DNA from: Anisakis pegreffii
Lineage: Eukaryota; Nematoda; Chromadorea; Rhabditida; Anisakidae
NCBI GenBank assembly: GCA_035041965.1
Contig: JAPYMA010000154.1
Coordinates: 1 to 64,000, forward strand
DNA length: 64,000 bases
Direction: 5' to 3'
The position numbers and the translations under genes are program-made. The stretch's first letter is position 1. Each line of letters starts with the position of its first letter. The notes under the pieces were generated by a model. That model made no database searches. It was not told the DNA's origin and saw nothing but the letters and a program-made list of their open reading frames with translations. This document shows, piece by piece, positions 49,014 through 60,205 of the stretch.

Positions 49014-51471
49014 TGCTCGTTTACAGTAACGAGCAAAGTCTACGAATTAATTACTGAAAATGTGCCAGCAATAGAATGGTGCTTAGAATTGTGTCTTGTA
49101 GGATAATGCATTCTTACTGGTACTGCCCCATCGATTTCAGTGAAGATGGTCTCTTGAAATCTATAAACTTTTAACTTGTAACGCACACATTTCGATAAAC
49201 AGCACTTTTGAAAATATTCTCTAACCAAATGAATTTGATGAATGAACATCATGGAAATGTAATGCGTTGTGCTGTGATTACTACGTAATGAGGTGGTTAT
49301 TGGTGCAATCGAGTGATTACGTTGCATTACGGAATGATCTACACGATGATTTCCTTGCAGCCTACTAGGTATTCGGCCAATTTCATCTAAGAACTGTTTT
49401 CGGTTCTCGCGAATCCATTTCAGTAAACTTCTGATTAGATGCATTAGTTTCAGAGATGAACAACAACAAAAGCGTAGCCAAAAGTTGGGAGCAGCAGCGG
49501 GCGCATATTCTCCATAAACGTAAAAAAGAAGTGAAAAATAAACTTCCATGGCCCCTTAAATGGAAAATCTCCTAACTCTGCTCCAGTCATACTTCTCATT
49601 TAACCAGTCAACAACACGTGTATCAACAATCGCCTAGACTACCGTATCAATTGGCTATTGAAGTTCCAAACTCGATCAATAATATGAAATACTAACCCAT
49701 ACTATGCTTCAGTTAAACATTCAAATGCTCTTTCAAAATGCTCAAGCTTTGCTATTCTTCAGTAGCCTATAATTTCATCAGTTTTTTGGTGAATCACTTG
49801 AAAGTGAAATGAATTGGGCGATTTCAGCTATTGGCCTATTTTATCATTCCTGCGTTGTCATGATCACGTTTGTTGCGTTTTGCACTGTGCCTTTTTGAAA
49901 AGTGTTCAAAGGGAAAACGCTAAAGACGACTGAAAAACTCTCTCCGAATGTGTCTGATAGCTGAAGTTGCAAAAGGCCTTTTAGAAAACGAATGTGAAGT
50001 TTTGCGAAAGCAATGCATATTACACTCATCAACACAGACTAGTATTCGCCGGGGAACGGGGTGCCCGTCGGGGACCCCGGCGGGGAACGCGGGAGCGCTC
50101 CCCCCCGCGCAATTTGCTCCCCGACTTTTTTGCGGGGACCTCCCCCGTCCAATTTACTCCCCGCGGGGACCCCCCCACGTGCAAAAAGTTGCTCCCTGAC
50201 GAACACTAACACAGACTAATATATCGCGGACTAATTACATGCGAAAATAGCAATTTAGTACTTAAATTTTCTGGACAGACCCGAAATGATCATATACGGA
50301 CAGCCAAAACTGAACATTCCATCGTACTTTACGTGAACGAAAGCTTCGTCAGAAGTTTTTGACAACCTTTACTAGAATAAGTTCTCAATGATTTGAAAAA
50401 AAATCGCCAATGTGCTCTCAGTTGTTCAGATTCGTTTTCTTTCTAAGCAAGAGAGTAAGAAAACCACAATTATAATAAGCCTAATACATAAGAACAATGT
50501 TAAACTAAAATGATTAACGATGTGTGACAAAAGAAATTGCTAGAAATTAGGCAAAACATTTGCAATAACATCAAATAACTTTTCCAATCTGTTTAATAAA
50601 AACTACGTAATACGCTCATCTCAAACTCAAGTTTGAGCCCGTCCTTCGCTAAGCTTTCCTGGGCCATACTTTTAGGTCTACTACACTGAATAAGGTGATG
50701 GGTTATGTAAAGATGTTCATCATCTAGCGAGTGGATCTCTTCATCTGTGATTATGATTCTATGAACGTTCTTAGTTGATCATATTCTCTCCCAACAAAGT
50801 CCTTTCAACTCTTGAACTGGCCCTCCAGAGATCCACTCACTTCTTAAACAAATCCATTCATCTTCCGAATTGATTCCGCTCTCCAAACAGCCATCGAATA
50901 TTATATTCAGCGGATGTATTATTCGAGAAAAAGTGCTGCAGAAATCGAGCACAATGTAAATTATGAATTTCTGTGCATTCAATTATTTTCATACCAAGTT
51001 TGCTCAGAAGTATTTTAGCACCATCAAAGGTGTAGATTAGGTTTGCGCTTGAAAACAAACCAGCGGGCAGGTCCAACAGGAAGTTTAAGCTTAATGTTAG
51101 ATATTTATCAGATGAAATTAGCATGTATATTTCCAGAAGGCATAAGCCAAAGGATTCAAGAGATTAGAATTCGGAAACATATAATGTTGGCGATGGAGTG
51201 TCTTATTTCGACAAGCAGCCATCAAAATGGGTTTATGTGGATCAAATTGCAAAATACAAGTTGTTACAAAGTATACCTACTTACTCATACTTACACGAAA
51301 TTTTTGAAATACAATGAAGTGAATGTGCACTTAATAATGGTAGTTTCGTTATATTTGCAAGAAGGCAATGTGGCAAACATAATAATTTGTGACTGATTTG
51401 AGAATATTGTACAACTATAATAATACGCAAGTGAACATGCTGATGTTTTGTCGAGTCAATAATATTTCATC
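49014..51471. other. Convergent intergenic region between SLC17 and cecropin genes
   Basis: An AATAAA at 49537-49542 may serve the transporter. The GC-rich insertion at 50042-50207 is the main feature. GAGTGGATCTCT at 50739-50750 and its inverse AGAGATCCACTC at 50828-50839 form a small inverted repeat. Open frames here (49040-49549 minus, 51043-51396 plus) are not recognisable. Confidence 0.5.
50042..50207. mobile_element. GC-rich insertion with 11-15 bp target-site duplication
   Basis: A 166-bp block, almost all G and C in long runs, is bounded by AACACAGACTA at 50031-50041 and 50208-50218. The match extends to 15 bp with one mismatch. Inside, variants of GGGGAGCAAATTG-CGGGGG and CGGGGACC recur in both orientations, for example CCCCGGCGGGGA and TCCCCGCGGGGACC. 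The composition is completely unlike the surrounding AT-rich DNA. No coding capacity is likely. It appears to be a short non-autonomous inserted element of unknown class. Confidence 0.75.
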
Positions 51472-51873
51472 TCATATTTCGATATCGGTAAAATCTGGGA
51501 TCTCCAATTCAGTCGGATCATCCTCTGTTGCAAGAATGTCTCCATAGACAGCATCACCAATATGACGACGATATCGGGGACCACCTCTTATAGCTATGGC
51601 AATACCTGAAAAATAAACTTCATGAAGTCATTTGAAATGAGCGTTCGATAAAGCAGATTTGGGAGACTGAAATATATTAAAGTGTATTCGTAAGGCTCAT
51701 TAACTCGGAACATATCACCTAAAGGTTTTAACATAAAATTCACCTTCAGCGATCCGTTTTTTCGCAGAATTTTCCAATTTTTTCCACGTTTTGCTCAACC
51801 ATCCGCACTCCGATGGTTGTGCGATTAGACAGAAAATGCACACAACTAGAATGATTCGTTGGATTGAGAACAT
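51472..51873 (-). CDS. Cecropin P1-type antimicrobial peptide precursor
   Basis: Two exons on the minus strand, 51873-51744 and 51605-51472, are separated by a 138-bp GT-AG intron and encode 87 aa. Residues 1-23 form a signal peptide (MFSIQRIILVVCIFCLIAQP, then SEC). The mature peptide starts GWLSKTWKKLENSAKKRIAE (24-43) and ends in GIAIAIRGGPR (44-54). This is the amphipathic helix-hinge-helix of ascarid cecropins, with the consensus WLSKTxKKLENSAKKRI. An RYRR processing site at 54-57 leads to an acidic C-terminal propeptide rich in Asp and Glu (58-87), the layout seen in Ascaris precursors. Such peptides disrupt bacterial membranes after secretion into body fluid. In Ascaris, transcription is induced by bacteria. 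A tryptophan occupies the variable seventh position of the mature peptide. No second copy was seen in the window. Confidence 0.94.
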
Positions 51874-51952
51874 TTTTGTTAGGGTTGTGGTGAGGACAAT
51901 AGGGAACGGGAAGCAGCTGCAATGATGCTGTTCATTTGCAACGCTTCGACTA

Positions 51953-51959
51953 TTTTATA
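51953..51959 (-). promoter_or_regulatory. TATA box of the cecropin gene
   Basis: On the minus strand GTATAAAATAG contains TATAAAA about 80 nt upstream of the cecropin ATG. It would place the transcription start near 51925 and give a 5' UTR of about 50 nt. A clear TATA box suits an inducible effector gene. Confidence 0.6.
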
Positions 51960-53978
51960 CACTTCATTGATGAATTGAAATCTGATCTGTATGATTCAGA
52001 GACAAAAAATATTAGTCATCAGCATTTTGCATTGTAAACTTTTTGAATGATAAATCATGAATGCGCTCGGAACAAAAGTTGAATGATAGCAACAATGCCA
52101 ATCAGCAATCGCTGAATGAGACGTCGTCAAATGAATGAACAATGACCGGTAAATGAAAAACCAATGAATGACACGTTAAAAATGGTATCGTTCAACGAAC
52201 ACTAGCAATCAGCCATATCATCCTACAGCGTTATTCTACATGCAAATTTTTGAAAGAAACGACATGAAATGACGAATTTTCGGTTGATCAGTGCAGCTGA
52301 ATCTAGTTGATTCCGTTCTAGCTGCCCAATGATTCAATGAGCTTCTTCGAAGGTTTCAGCAACCTGACTCGAAGCTTTCCATGCATTCATTTGCTTAGTT
52401 GGCATGCAGAGGTCTATGTTTAAAAACGACAAACTCATAACCTATACACGAGTGAATTTTTTACGCAGAAACATTCCCGAAATTTTGCTTCCTTAGGTTT
52501 TGAAAAAAAGATTTTTTTGGAGATATTAGACTCGGAAATTCAAGAAGAAATTTTCAGTGGATTTTGATACCAGGAGTGATCTATTCCTGTTCTATTCCTT
52601 GCAGTAGAACAGGAATAGATCATTTTAACTGGAATAGAAGCATCACAAGTCATGATATGAGTCGATTCGGTAACTACTGCAGGCAAATCGCAGGCTGGAT
52701 GTAAAATCATCACTCATTTAATTTCATTACGCCTAATTGTTTATTCGAATTGCTCTATTCGAACATCTGGTTTTTCGAGATGCATTCCTATTGCATTAGC
52801 TATTAAAGATTTGTTGAGTTATTCGAATGTATTAAAATGCGTTAACGAATGAAAAAATTTTTGCCTTACTGAAAAAACATAACAACAAAGAAGAAAATTT
52901 TATTTTTTCAATGAGAATTCATAGCGAAATTCGAAAAAGTCTGGAACTGATCAAATTGTATCAGCTTGACAAAAGATGATTCTTGACAAATGTTCAGTTA
53001 GAAGTAGTTGCACTACATATGTACCTGAGATGAAACATACGGGTACAGAGATGGTGATAATATGTATTGTGATAATTCTTCTAACATCGCGATGATCCTT
53101 TCGTGCATTTTGATTTTTATAAGTTTGAATTTCTGTGAACGATCTATGCTGCGAACATTTTTACTGAAATAAAATTCGAAAGAATGAGAAAAAGTTTATG
53201 AGTTTAGCTCAGCTTATGAGTTTATATCATTACATGATTTAAAAGCACAGTTTAGCTTATGAGCTTATAACTTTATGAGTTTCGAAGTCCAATTGTCCAA
53301 AAAAAGGTCAGTCAAAAGCTGTTTGCGATCTTTGCTTAATGCACTCTGCTATGAGATCACAGTCTTGAATGACTGCTGGAAGGAGACTTTCGGAGTGCAC
53401 CAGATTTTTTGTTGACACATTCCATGCGTCTCATTTCTCATCTCAATCGAACCATACTCAGCCAAACCAACCGATGTTTGTTCGACAATATTACCACGAA
53501 ATATGATTATTCTGATATGCCGGTAAATGGGAGTAGCGCAGTTATTTGTTTGCATAGATCAATTCCTACATATCTATAAAGAATCGAAATTCCCTGAACA
53601 CATGCTTTCATGCAATAACCTGCCACTATAATTTTCGCATTTCTCTTTCCTTCTTAATGAATCAATATTTTCCGTGCATTCGTTTCATAGGTCGAATACT
53701 CTATTATCACAAATTCCACTCGGTTAGCAGGCGGTTAGCTGGTCGAAGATGCTCAACTACTATTTATTAGTGCCAAACAGCTGAATGCTTAGACGCTGAA
53801 GCCATTTGGTGATATCGAGCATCCGACAATTAAGCAGTAGTCAATACGAAGCGCTGCAATAGAACACTCTCAAAGCTCTCTTGCCGATTGCACAAGTGAT
53901 GTTCGCACCACATGGAAGTTATTTACGTGCGCTCGGAGTGACACCTACTGGTGGTGGTTTAGCTTTATCCACCTCTTC
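51960..53978. other. Intergenic region between cecropin and cornichon (divergent)
   Basis: It contains the perfect hairpin at 52577-52622 and degenerate TTATGAGTTTA repeats at about 53205-53285. The cecropin promoter lies at its left end and the cornichon promoter presumably at its right. No gene is recognised. Confidence 0.5.
52577..52622. repeat. Perfect 18-bp inverted repeat (hairpin)
   Basis: TGATCTATTCCTGTTCTA (52577-52594) is exactly complementary to TAGAACAGGAATAGATCA (52605-52622), with a 10-nt loop. A weaker outer pairing (ACCAG with CTGG) could lengthen the stem beyond a bulge. It could be a short foldback, a small-RNA precursor or a cruciform. At about 46 nt it is short for a microRNA precursor. 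Confidence 0.85.
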
Positions 53979-53985
53979 AGAATCG
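53979..53985 (+). promoter_or_regulatory. Candidate spliced-leader acceptor before cornichon start
   Basis: CCTCTTCAG ends at 53980 and the ATG is five bases later. A 5-nt leader is too short for a normal UTR and fits trans-splicing. The upstream open frame (53881 on) is then not translated. Confidence 0.55.
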
Positions 53986-55376
53986 ATGGCTTTCACTTTT
54001 GCGGCGTTTTGCTATTTATTTGCCCTAATTGCAGTTGCGTTTTGCATATTCTTCGCTATTTTCACGGTAAGATTTGTTTAGTTTGTCCTGGAATTCACAG
54101 AAATATTTGACGCTAAACTGATAAAATTCGAAAGATTTTGTTTAGTTTCGTTGGATAGTTGTCGATTGATTTGATTTCTTTTCGATTGGAAAGAGTTTGC
54201 AAAAGTTCTTGGACTTTTTATGTTTGAAACTTGTTAATGGAAGTTTCTCGTTGGTAATATCATTTGTTAAATATTGGAAGATGGCAGCTCAGTGTAAAAA
54301 GTTTCGTAATTTACATGATAATCGCAGGAATAGTAATGATTATTTAATTTCATTAAACTACTTTTCGTTAGCTGTTTCAAAGATTTCAGTTGATTAGTAA
54401 ATGAAATAGCATCCTTTTCAATTCGCATTTGTGTTCTATGTTCTGAATTATCAGATTAAGTTGATCAACGGTTAATATAAGTAGACCCTCTTTTTCGTGG
54501 AACCGTCAAACTTTAAGATCATATTTTAGTGTTGGAAAAAAATGGCAGACTTTCAATCGAAATAATATTTTCAGGTGATATGTATCGATGAACTGAAAAC
54601 AGACTATAAGAATCCAATAGAACAATGTAGAAATCTTAATCAGGTATGTGCATTCTTTTGCAAATTTTGATTTCTTGAATAGTTAGGAAGTGAATTGTGT
54701 TTATGTATCGCCTCATGTTTGATGTAATCAGCATCCGCATATTGACTCACATCGTATTTTCATTGATCAGAAATTCTTAAAATGAAATGATCATCATGAA
54801 AATTTATGGATGATTCACATTCTCGTTTAATTCACTCCATCAAAAAAACGTTTCAGTTAATCCTCCCCGAATACTTGCTCCACTTATCGTTCACAGTGTT
54901 GTTCGTCACATCGTTGCAGTTGGGTGCAGTCTGTTGGAATATACCACTAATTGCATATCACATCCACAGGTTTGTTCAGTTTTCTTTCGACTGTTCTAAC
55001 AGAATGGAATCGCTCGGAAATTCACTACTCACTTATTGTTAGTCTGAAAAATACTGATGAATTCGTAGTCGGTAACCTATAAAATACACCACTTCAAATC
55101 GTTCGTTACAAAAAATGGTCTGTGAAAGGAATAGTAGGACTGACAGTTCTGTAGCTTTCAAGTAACGTCGCTGACTGGGAATTGTTATGTTTCAGATATA
55201 TGAAGCGTCCGGTGATGACAGGTCCAGGCATCTATGACCCGACAACCATCATGAGTGCCGATCAGTTGCAGAGAGCACTAAGCGAAGGCTGGATCAAACT
55301 TGGATTCTACTTAATCTCGTTTTTCTATTATCTTTATGCTATGATCTATACACTTGTAACCTCATCATCAGCATAG
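53986..55376 (+). CDS. CNIH: Cornichon family ER cargo receptor
   Basis: Four exons (53986-54066, 54575-54643, 54857-54969, 55196-55376) give 444 nt and 147 aa, within the usual length of cornichon proteins. The sequence opens MAFTFAAFCYLFALIAVAF (TM1). It continues ICIDELKTDYKNPIEQCRNL and LILPEYLLHLSFTVLF (TM2), then the diagnostic RYMKRPVMTGPGIYDPTTIM, then EGWIKLGFYLISFFYYLYAM (TM3) and TLVTS near the C-terminus. Cornichons sit in the ER and Golgi and load selected membrane cargo (TGF-alpha-like ligands, glutamate receptors) into COPII vesicles. C. elegans CNI-1 has the same arrangement. The start was chosen at the conserved MAFTF even though the frame is open further upstream. Confidence 0.97.
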
Positions 55377-56248
55377 ATCATTCTAAATAACCCTGTGTTA
55401 TTCAACTTTTCTGTTTTTATTTAATTATTGTTTGCTAAACTCGTTTCGTTCCTCGGTGTAACTTTTGTTTCAAAGATAATTTGCATCAAACGGATCGTGG
55501 CATTGCATTTGACTCATCAAACCTTTGCATTATTGGGGGATTTTTACCCTATTCTTGAGTTTTTGTGCCATCGTACGTTGAGAATATTTATGCAGAAACG
55601 TATTCTCAATTGTCGCATGGAGATGGTTCGTGTTAGTGTTGGAATTCAGACGTGCGCACATGTTAATTTGATCTCGAGTTTGCTTCTCATCCCGAACAGC
55701 ATAAAGATACTTGGTTTTTACAAAACAATTTCTTGTTCCCAAAAGATTGATTCTTACATTTACCCGTACCACTTGTTCCAATATTCTAGAACCATTTCTT
55801 CTGACAAATTGGAACGGTGAAAACAATTTTTCAATTTCAATGACTCGGACATCGTTTTCCACTGCACAGCATTTTTGTTTTCTGATTTTGCGTGGCTCAT
55901 GTCAAGAAGCCATTATTGTTATCTGTTATCGTTTGCACACATGATTCCCAGTCATGGAGGCATTACTTTTTGAATATTTTTGAATTTGATTCCATTGTAT
56001 TTTTATGGTGTTTTTGTCTCTTTTGTTGATGTTGTTGGTTTCTTTGAAATTATTTGATTGAGTATGCATTTTGTGTGATGAGATAAAACATTATTAGATT
56101 TTTCTCGTTGTTTTTGTGTTTTTTTTTGTTTTAGTTATATGTTATATCACACATTATTCAAGGAAAGTGACAACTTTCCAACAGACAATTTGCACCATTA
56201 TAGTGGATGCTGAACGGCAAATTCCTCCACTTTGGAAATCTCGAATCA

Positions 56249-56476
56249 TCATAAAAGATTTCGTGAAGCTAAAAGTTCCGAATTTCTGCTAAATATCCCT
56301 CGGTGCATTCCTCGGCGGTACAGCAGAAGAGATTGAGTGATTGGATGGGTGTTCTGCAAGTTAGAGATGGTTCTGCGTGTTGGCCCTGACTGTTCTACCG
56401 TGACACCCTGATGTTGTATGTGTGATGCACCAACGACAACCCCATTTCGAGATGAGATCATTGAAGAGATACGCAT
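56249..56476 (-). CDS. Unidentified 75-aa ORF
   Basis: It runs ATG to TGA on the minus strand and is noticeably less AT-rich than its surroundings. Its composition is balanced (SSRNGVVVGASHIQHQGVTV, PTRRTISNLQNTHPITQSLL). I recognise no domain, signal peptide or membrane segment. It could be a single-exon small gene, an exon of an unseen gene, or antisense sequence in the cornichon 3' region. Confidence 0.2.
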   Translation of the reverse strand: MRISSMISSRNGVVVGASHIQHQGVTVEQSGPTRRTISNLQNTHPITQSLLLYRRGMHRGIFSRNSELLASRNLL

Positions 56477-56789
56477 TTTTAAAGGAATATATGAAATTGA
56501 TTGCTCACATGTGAACAGAATCTAAATTTTTCTCCAACCATTCAATAATTCAACACATCTCTTTGAAGGGATCACTAGGATTTTGGAATATACTTTTTCG
56601 TTGATTAAGCATTTATAAAATATTCGTCCTCCATCAAAATTATGCCCTCAGTGATCGTTTGAACCCTCATTATATAAGCTTTGCTTGAGTATAGTGTTTC
56701 ATCAGTGAATCTGAACTTCCGATCAATTGATACTGATTCGAAGTTGTGATCAGTTTATCTAATCAGCAATTGCAATTCGTTACGAGTTT

Positions 56790-56972
56790 ATGCCTGTTTA
56801 TCATCACGAACATCAGAAGCATCACGTTTTTATTTCTTGTCCTTCATTTGTCTGTCCAACTGACCATATTAGCGCAGGGATTCTTTATGGAATTCTTATC
56901 CCAATTATTTGTTTGCTTATCATTCTTTCTCTATTCAGTTTATGTCTTATAACCACTGTAGATAGACTTTAA
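56790..56972 (+). CDS. Possible 60-aa single-pass membrane microprotein
   Basis: The frame runs from ATG to TAA. A His-rich N-terminus (MPVYHHEHQKHHVF) precedes one long hydrophobic segment (ISAGILYGILIPIICLLIIL). T-rich sequence easily produces hydrophobic frames by chance, and the neighbouring frame is also open here, so the call is weak. Confidence 0.18.
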   Translation: MPVYHHEHQKHHVFISCPSFVCPTDHISAGILYGILIPIICLLIILSLFSLCLITTVDRL

Positions 56973-58384
56973 CAGATGTTTTTCTAAAATGTTGGTGTTG
57001 TAGTTGCAGGTAATTGGTCACTGTCGTTAAATTATTCAAATCCCTCTAATCTGTAAGGAACCTTCTCAGAATCGTGATGTAGTGAATGAATATGCTCTGT
57101 AATTCTCGTTTTTACCATCAGTTTTATTGATTGTCTTCATTTCCGTGATAAAATTAATTGTCTTCCCAATGGAATTTATCATAAGTAATATTGCTGAAGT
57201 GATGATTTGTCAGAGGGCACAAGGTGATGTTTTATGGAATTTGAATGATGATTCTGTGCTCTGATGGCATCAGGTAGAAACATTTTGGATTTTGAATTTT
57301 TGGTGTTTCTGTTGAAATGCACTCTGTCATCGAATTTATGATCGCCAATTTTTGGTGACCTCATTGATGGATTATGTGAAAACAAATGTGAAAGAACCAT
57401 AAGAGTTTTGTGTGGTTCGACTCTGATCGGACTGTATCACGAATTTCCAGTGGATCGTTTGAAAGATACTTTGTTCGGAAATTATTTGGAAATAACACTG
57501 TTGTAGTGATTGTTTTTTGTTGAGATGATATTCTCGGTGAGTCATTCTGCTGAAAAACGAAACAACGTTAAATTCGTTTCGTTTCATTGAAGAAAATTGA
57601 TCTGCCCTTTCAAGATGAATGAATCAGAGCGAATCGTTTCAATCACTGATATCTTGGTCAACCCCATTTTGAAATGATTTCTTTCTGAATTTCCGACATT
57701 GTAACTCGTATTCGTCCATTAAAAAGCATTTGAGAAGAGCGATTTGAATACGATGCAGTTTTTTTTTCTAAAACATCACTGTGTTCATAGTTGAGAATCA
57801 CATCTGAAGACAGCAATATTGCATAAGAATGATGTGGTAATTTTGAATTCCTCAATCAAGTTATCGAAACTTTCTGGAAGTGAAAATAATTTGCGAGATT
57901 CCGAGTGAAATACAGAAACATTAATTCATAAAGCATAAAGCTTCATCAGCTATTCTCCAATAAATGATTTATTTGAATTGTTCAAATGATTTATTCCCGA
58001 TGATGCTATCAAATGCTTGTTTAAATGCTTTCACAGTGTTATTATATCTCGATAAAAGTTACCAATTGCTTTCATTTCACCAGTGAACGACAGAAACATT
58101 GTTTGTTTGCTATGCACTCACCGCAGTGCTGAGGATGATTTTACTGTGGCTATGTATCAATGAGGTTTAAACAGAATGAAGAGAAGAGCGATCGTGAATT
58201 GCAACTGAACGAATATTATGCTCGTTTCTCAAGCAAGCTCTAACTAGCACTATCTGTTTCTTTATTTGGCTTTATCGAAATTGTTAATGCAAACGTGATT
58301 ATCGAGTTAATGAACGAGGCAACACAACATTTGCTCTTGTAAGGACTTCCACGAAAACATTCATTTATGTAGGTATGGATAAAG

Positions 58385-58403
58385 AGAAGAAGAAGAAGAA
58401 GAA
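58385..58403 (+). repeat. (GAA)n microsatellite
   Basis: About six uninterrupted GAA/AGA triplets lie in a purine-rich stretch. Confidence 0.8.
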
Positions 58404-59644
58404 TGTTTGAGTAGGTAAATGAGAACGATGATGACTAATGACATCTGAAGGTCATCCATATATCTATCCGTCCAACGGTTCTCTGTACAAATGATATTCC
58501 CTCTGTTTGTCCGTCTTATTGCCCTCCATTCCTCTGAACCTCTCGTAGATAGTTCTGCACTCTCAGTCGAAAACCCCGTCGTTTGGTCTGCAAAATACCG
58601 ACAACGGAACAATGGAACAACGAGCAAAACTGGACGAATCATCACGCCCAGACAAATACTAACTCGTCTTCAGACTCTTCCAAAAACGACATCTTCAAAG
58701 GAACACCCCGTCGACAGTGCTTTATCATTTCACCGTTTTCAAGGCTCGGTGCAGCATTACGCAACTTCGTAATTATTTGTATTGTTCACGTGTCCCATTT
58801 GAATTGAACTTCGTTTCGTTTCACTTTAAAATCTCAAAAGATATTATTATAAGATTTCTTGCTGTTACCACGACAGTTGTCCGAACTGTGTTGTTGCTTG
58901 ATGAACAGTAACGATAACGTGCTATTTAGCATTAAAAATTTGATCATTATCATATGGACAGTTGCCTTATTGTTCCGCAGACGGCATGATAGGAACGACT
59001 ATGTACATGATCGTTGATAGGTACATGATGGAAGTATCCTATTAGACCGTTACGATGGTTCTATGAGCCAAAAGCTCGCATAAATTATTTCAAATAATGC
59101 CGCAGCAATCGTTAAAAAAATAATAAAAACGGTTACGGTCGAGTAGAACAATGAATTATCATTTGAATACGTGTTTTCAGAGCGATTGACTAACAAGACT
59201 GACTATGAAACAAACCTGTTTATGTTGAATAATGTATGTATTGAAATTGATAAATCTAGTAATATGGAAATATAGAATGTTATCGTTTGAATGCAAACGA
59301 ACGAAAGAATGGTTTCAAGAAGAAACAGAAAAACGGAAAGGTACATTCGGAAGAGGATACGCTCAAAAGAAACGAGGAAGTCATCAATCAGGCATGCAAC
59401 CAACCAACGCTTCAATGCCCACATACATGTATCATCTGTAAGAAACAGTCAAATAAAATTCATTCTATTAAGAAAATCAACTGGTGTTTTGATGTTATTG
59501 TTGACATTGCCGGTGACAAATCATAGCGCTTATATGGACAGTGATATCAGCGAGCTTTCAATTAATTAATTTAATTAGCACTGTCAATCCCACCCTTAAA
59601 CTCATCATCAACAATCGCATTTAAACTCTGCTCAGTTGGTGCTG

Positions 59645-59661
59645 TTATTATTATTATTATT
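59645..59661 (+). repeat. (TTA)n microsatellite
   Basis: Five to six TTA triplets occur in a row. Confidence 0.8.
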
Positions 59662-60090
59662 GGTGTTGTCGTTGGGAACTTGTCCTGCTGATTAATTGAT
59701 GACATAACCTAATGAATTGAAATGCCTGTTCACCTGACTTTTTTATTTTGTGGCACAGTTGAACTGTTGCGATTAGTATTCGACCTTCATTTGTACCCGA
59801 ACAACTTCGTTGCTAACTGACGAAGTGTCAAAAGTATACGTGCCATATTGCGATGAGCTTGTGGATATTTCAAATAGATCATGTTGATTTTGAAAATTTG
59901 CAGAGAATCGTCATTGTTCATCGATTTGCTTTGTCGGTTTGCGCCAAGCATTTCATAATCGAAATCTGTTCACTAGTCATTGGTTGCAAGGAGTGGAGGC
60001 TGTCTTTGTTCTTGCTCCGGCTCGTTACTAAGTAATTGAACGCATTATAATTCCATTTGAAATCCTGACAAGAGCGTTTTCACATGCAAG

Positions 60091-60205
60091 ATGAAGAGCT
60101 TAATACGAAATTTTTTAATGCAACGTGGACAAGATCCACGATTTGAGCAGCTCGAATCAGAACCACGACCAGCGATCACGACAACACCTTTCACATTTCC
60201 AATCG
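60091..60205 (+). CDS. Unidentified first coding exon (gene continues 3')
   Basis: The ATG directly follows CATGCAAG. The frame reads MKSLIRNFLMQRGQDPRFEQ and then LESEPRPAITTTPFTFPI before a good donor GTAAGT at 60206, leaving phase 1. The length, composition and donor make this look like a real first exon of a gene on the plus strand. The adjacent AG could be a cis or spliced-leader acceptor. I could not find a convincing phase-1 partner exon up to 64000, so the rest may lie beyond the window. The 38 residues contain no domain I recognise. Confidence 0.45.

Larger units (their letters stand above)
55377..60090. other. Region between cornichon and the 60.1-kb exon
   Basis: About 4.7 kb with no confident gene. 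It holds two small open frames listed separately (56249-56476 minus, 56790-56972 plus), a segment at about 59280-59440 that is open in all three plus frames, and microsatellites (GAA)n at 58385-58403 and (TTA)n at 59645-59661. Confidence 0.45.

Noticed and set aside
49040..49549. 169-codon minus-strand frame downstream of the SLC17 gene, the longest single open frame in the window
   Set aside because: It overlaps the likely 3' UTR of the transporter on the opposite strand, has an odd composition and no recognisable motif. Probably chance.
51043..51396. 117-codon plus-strand frame beside the cecropin gene
   Set aside because: No homology recognised and no splice context. It is antisense to the region 3' of cecropin, which has strong support.
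58361..58772. Overlapping ORFs on both strands near an acceptor-like TTTTGCAG (minus)
   Set aside because: Several frames are open at once and none gives a recognisable protein or consistent exon boundaries.
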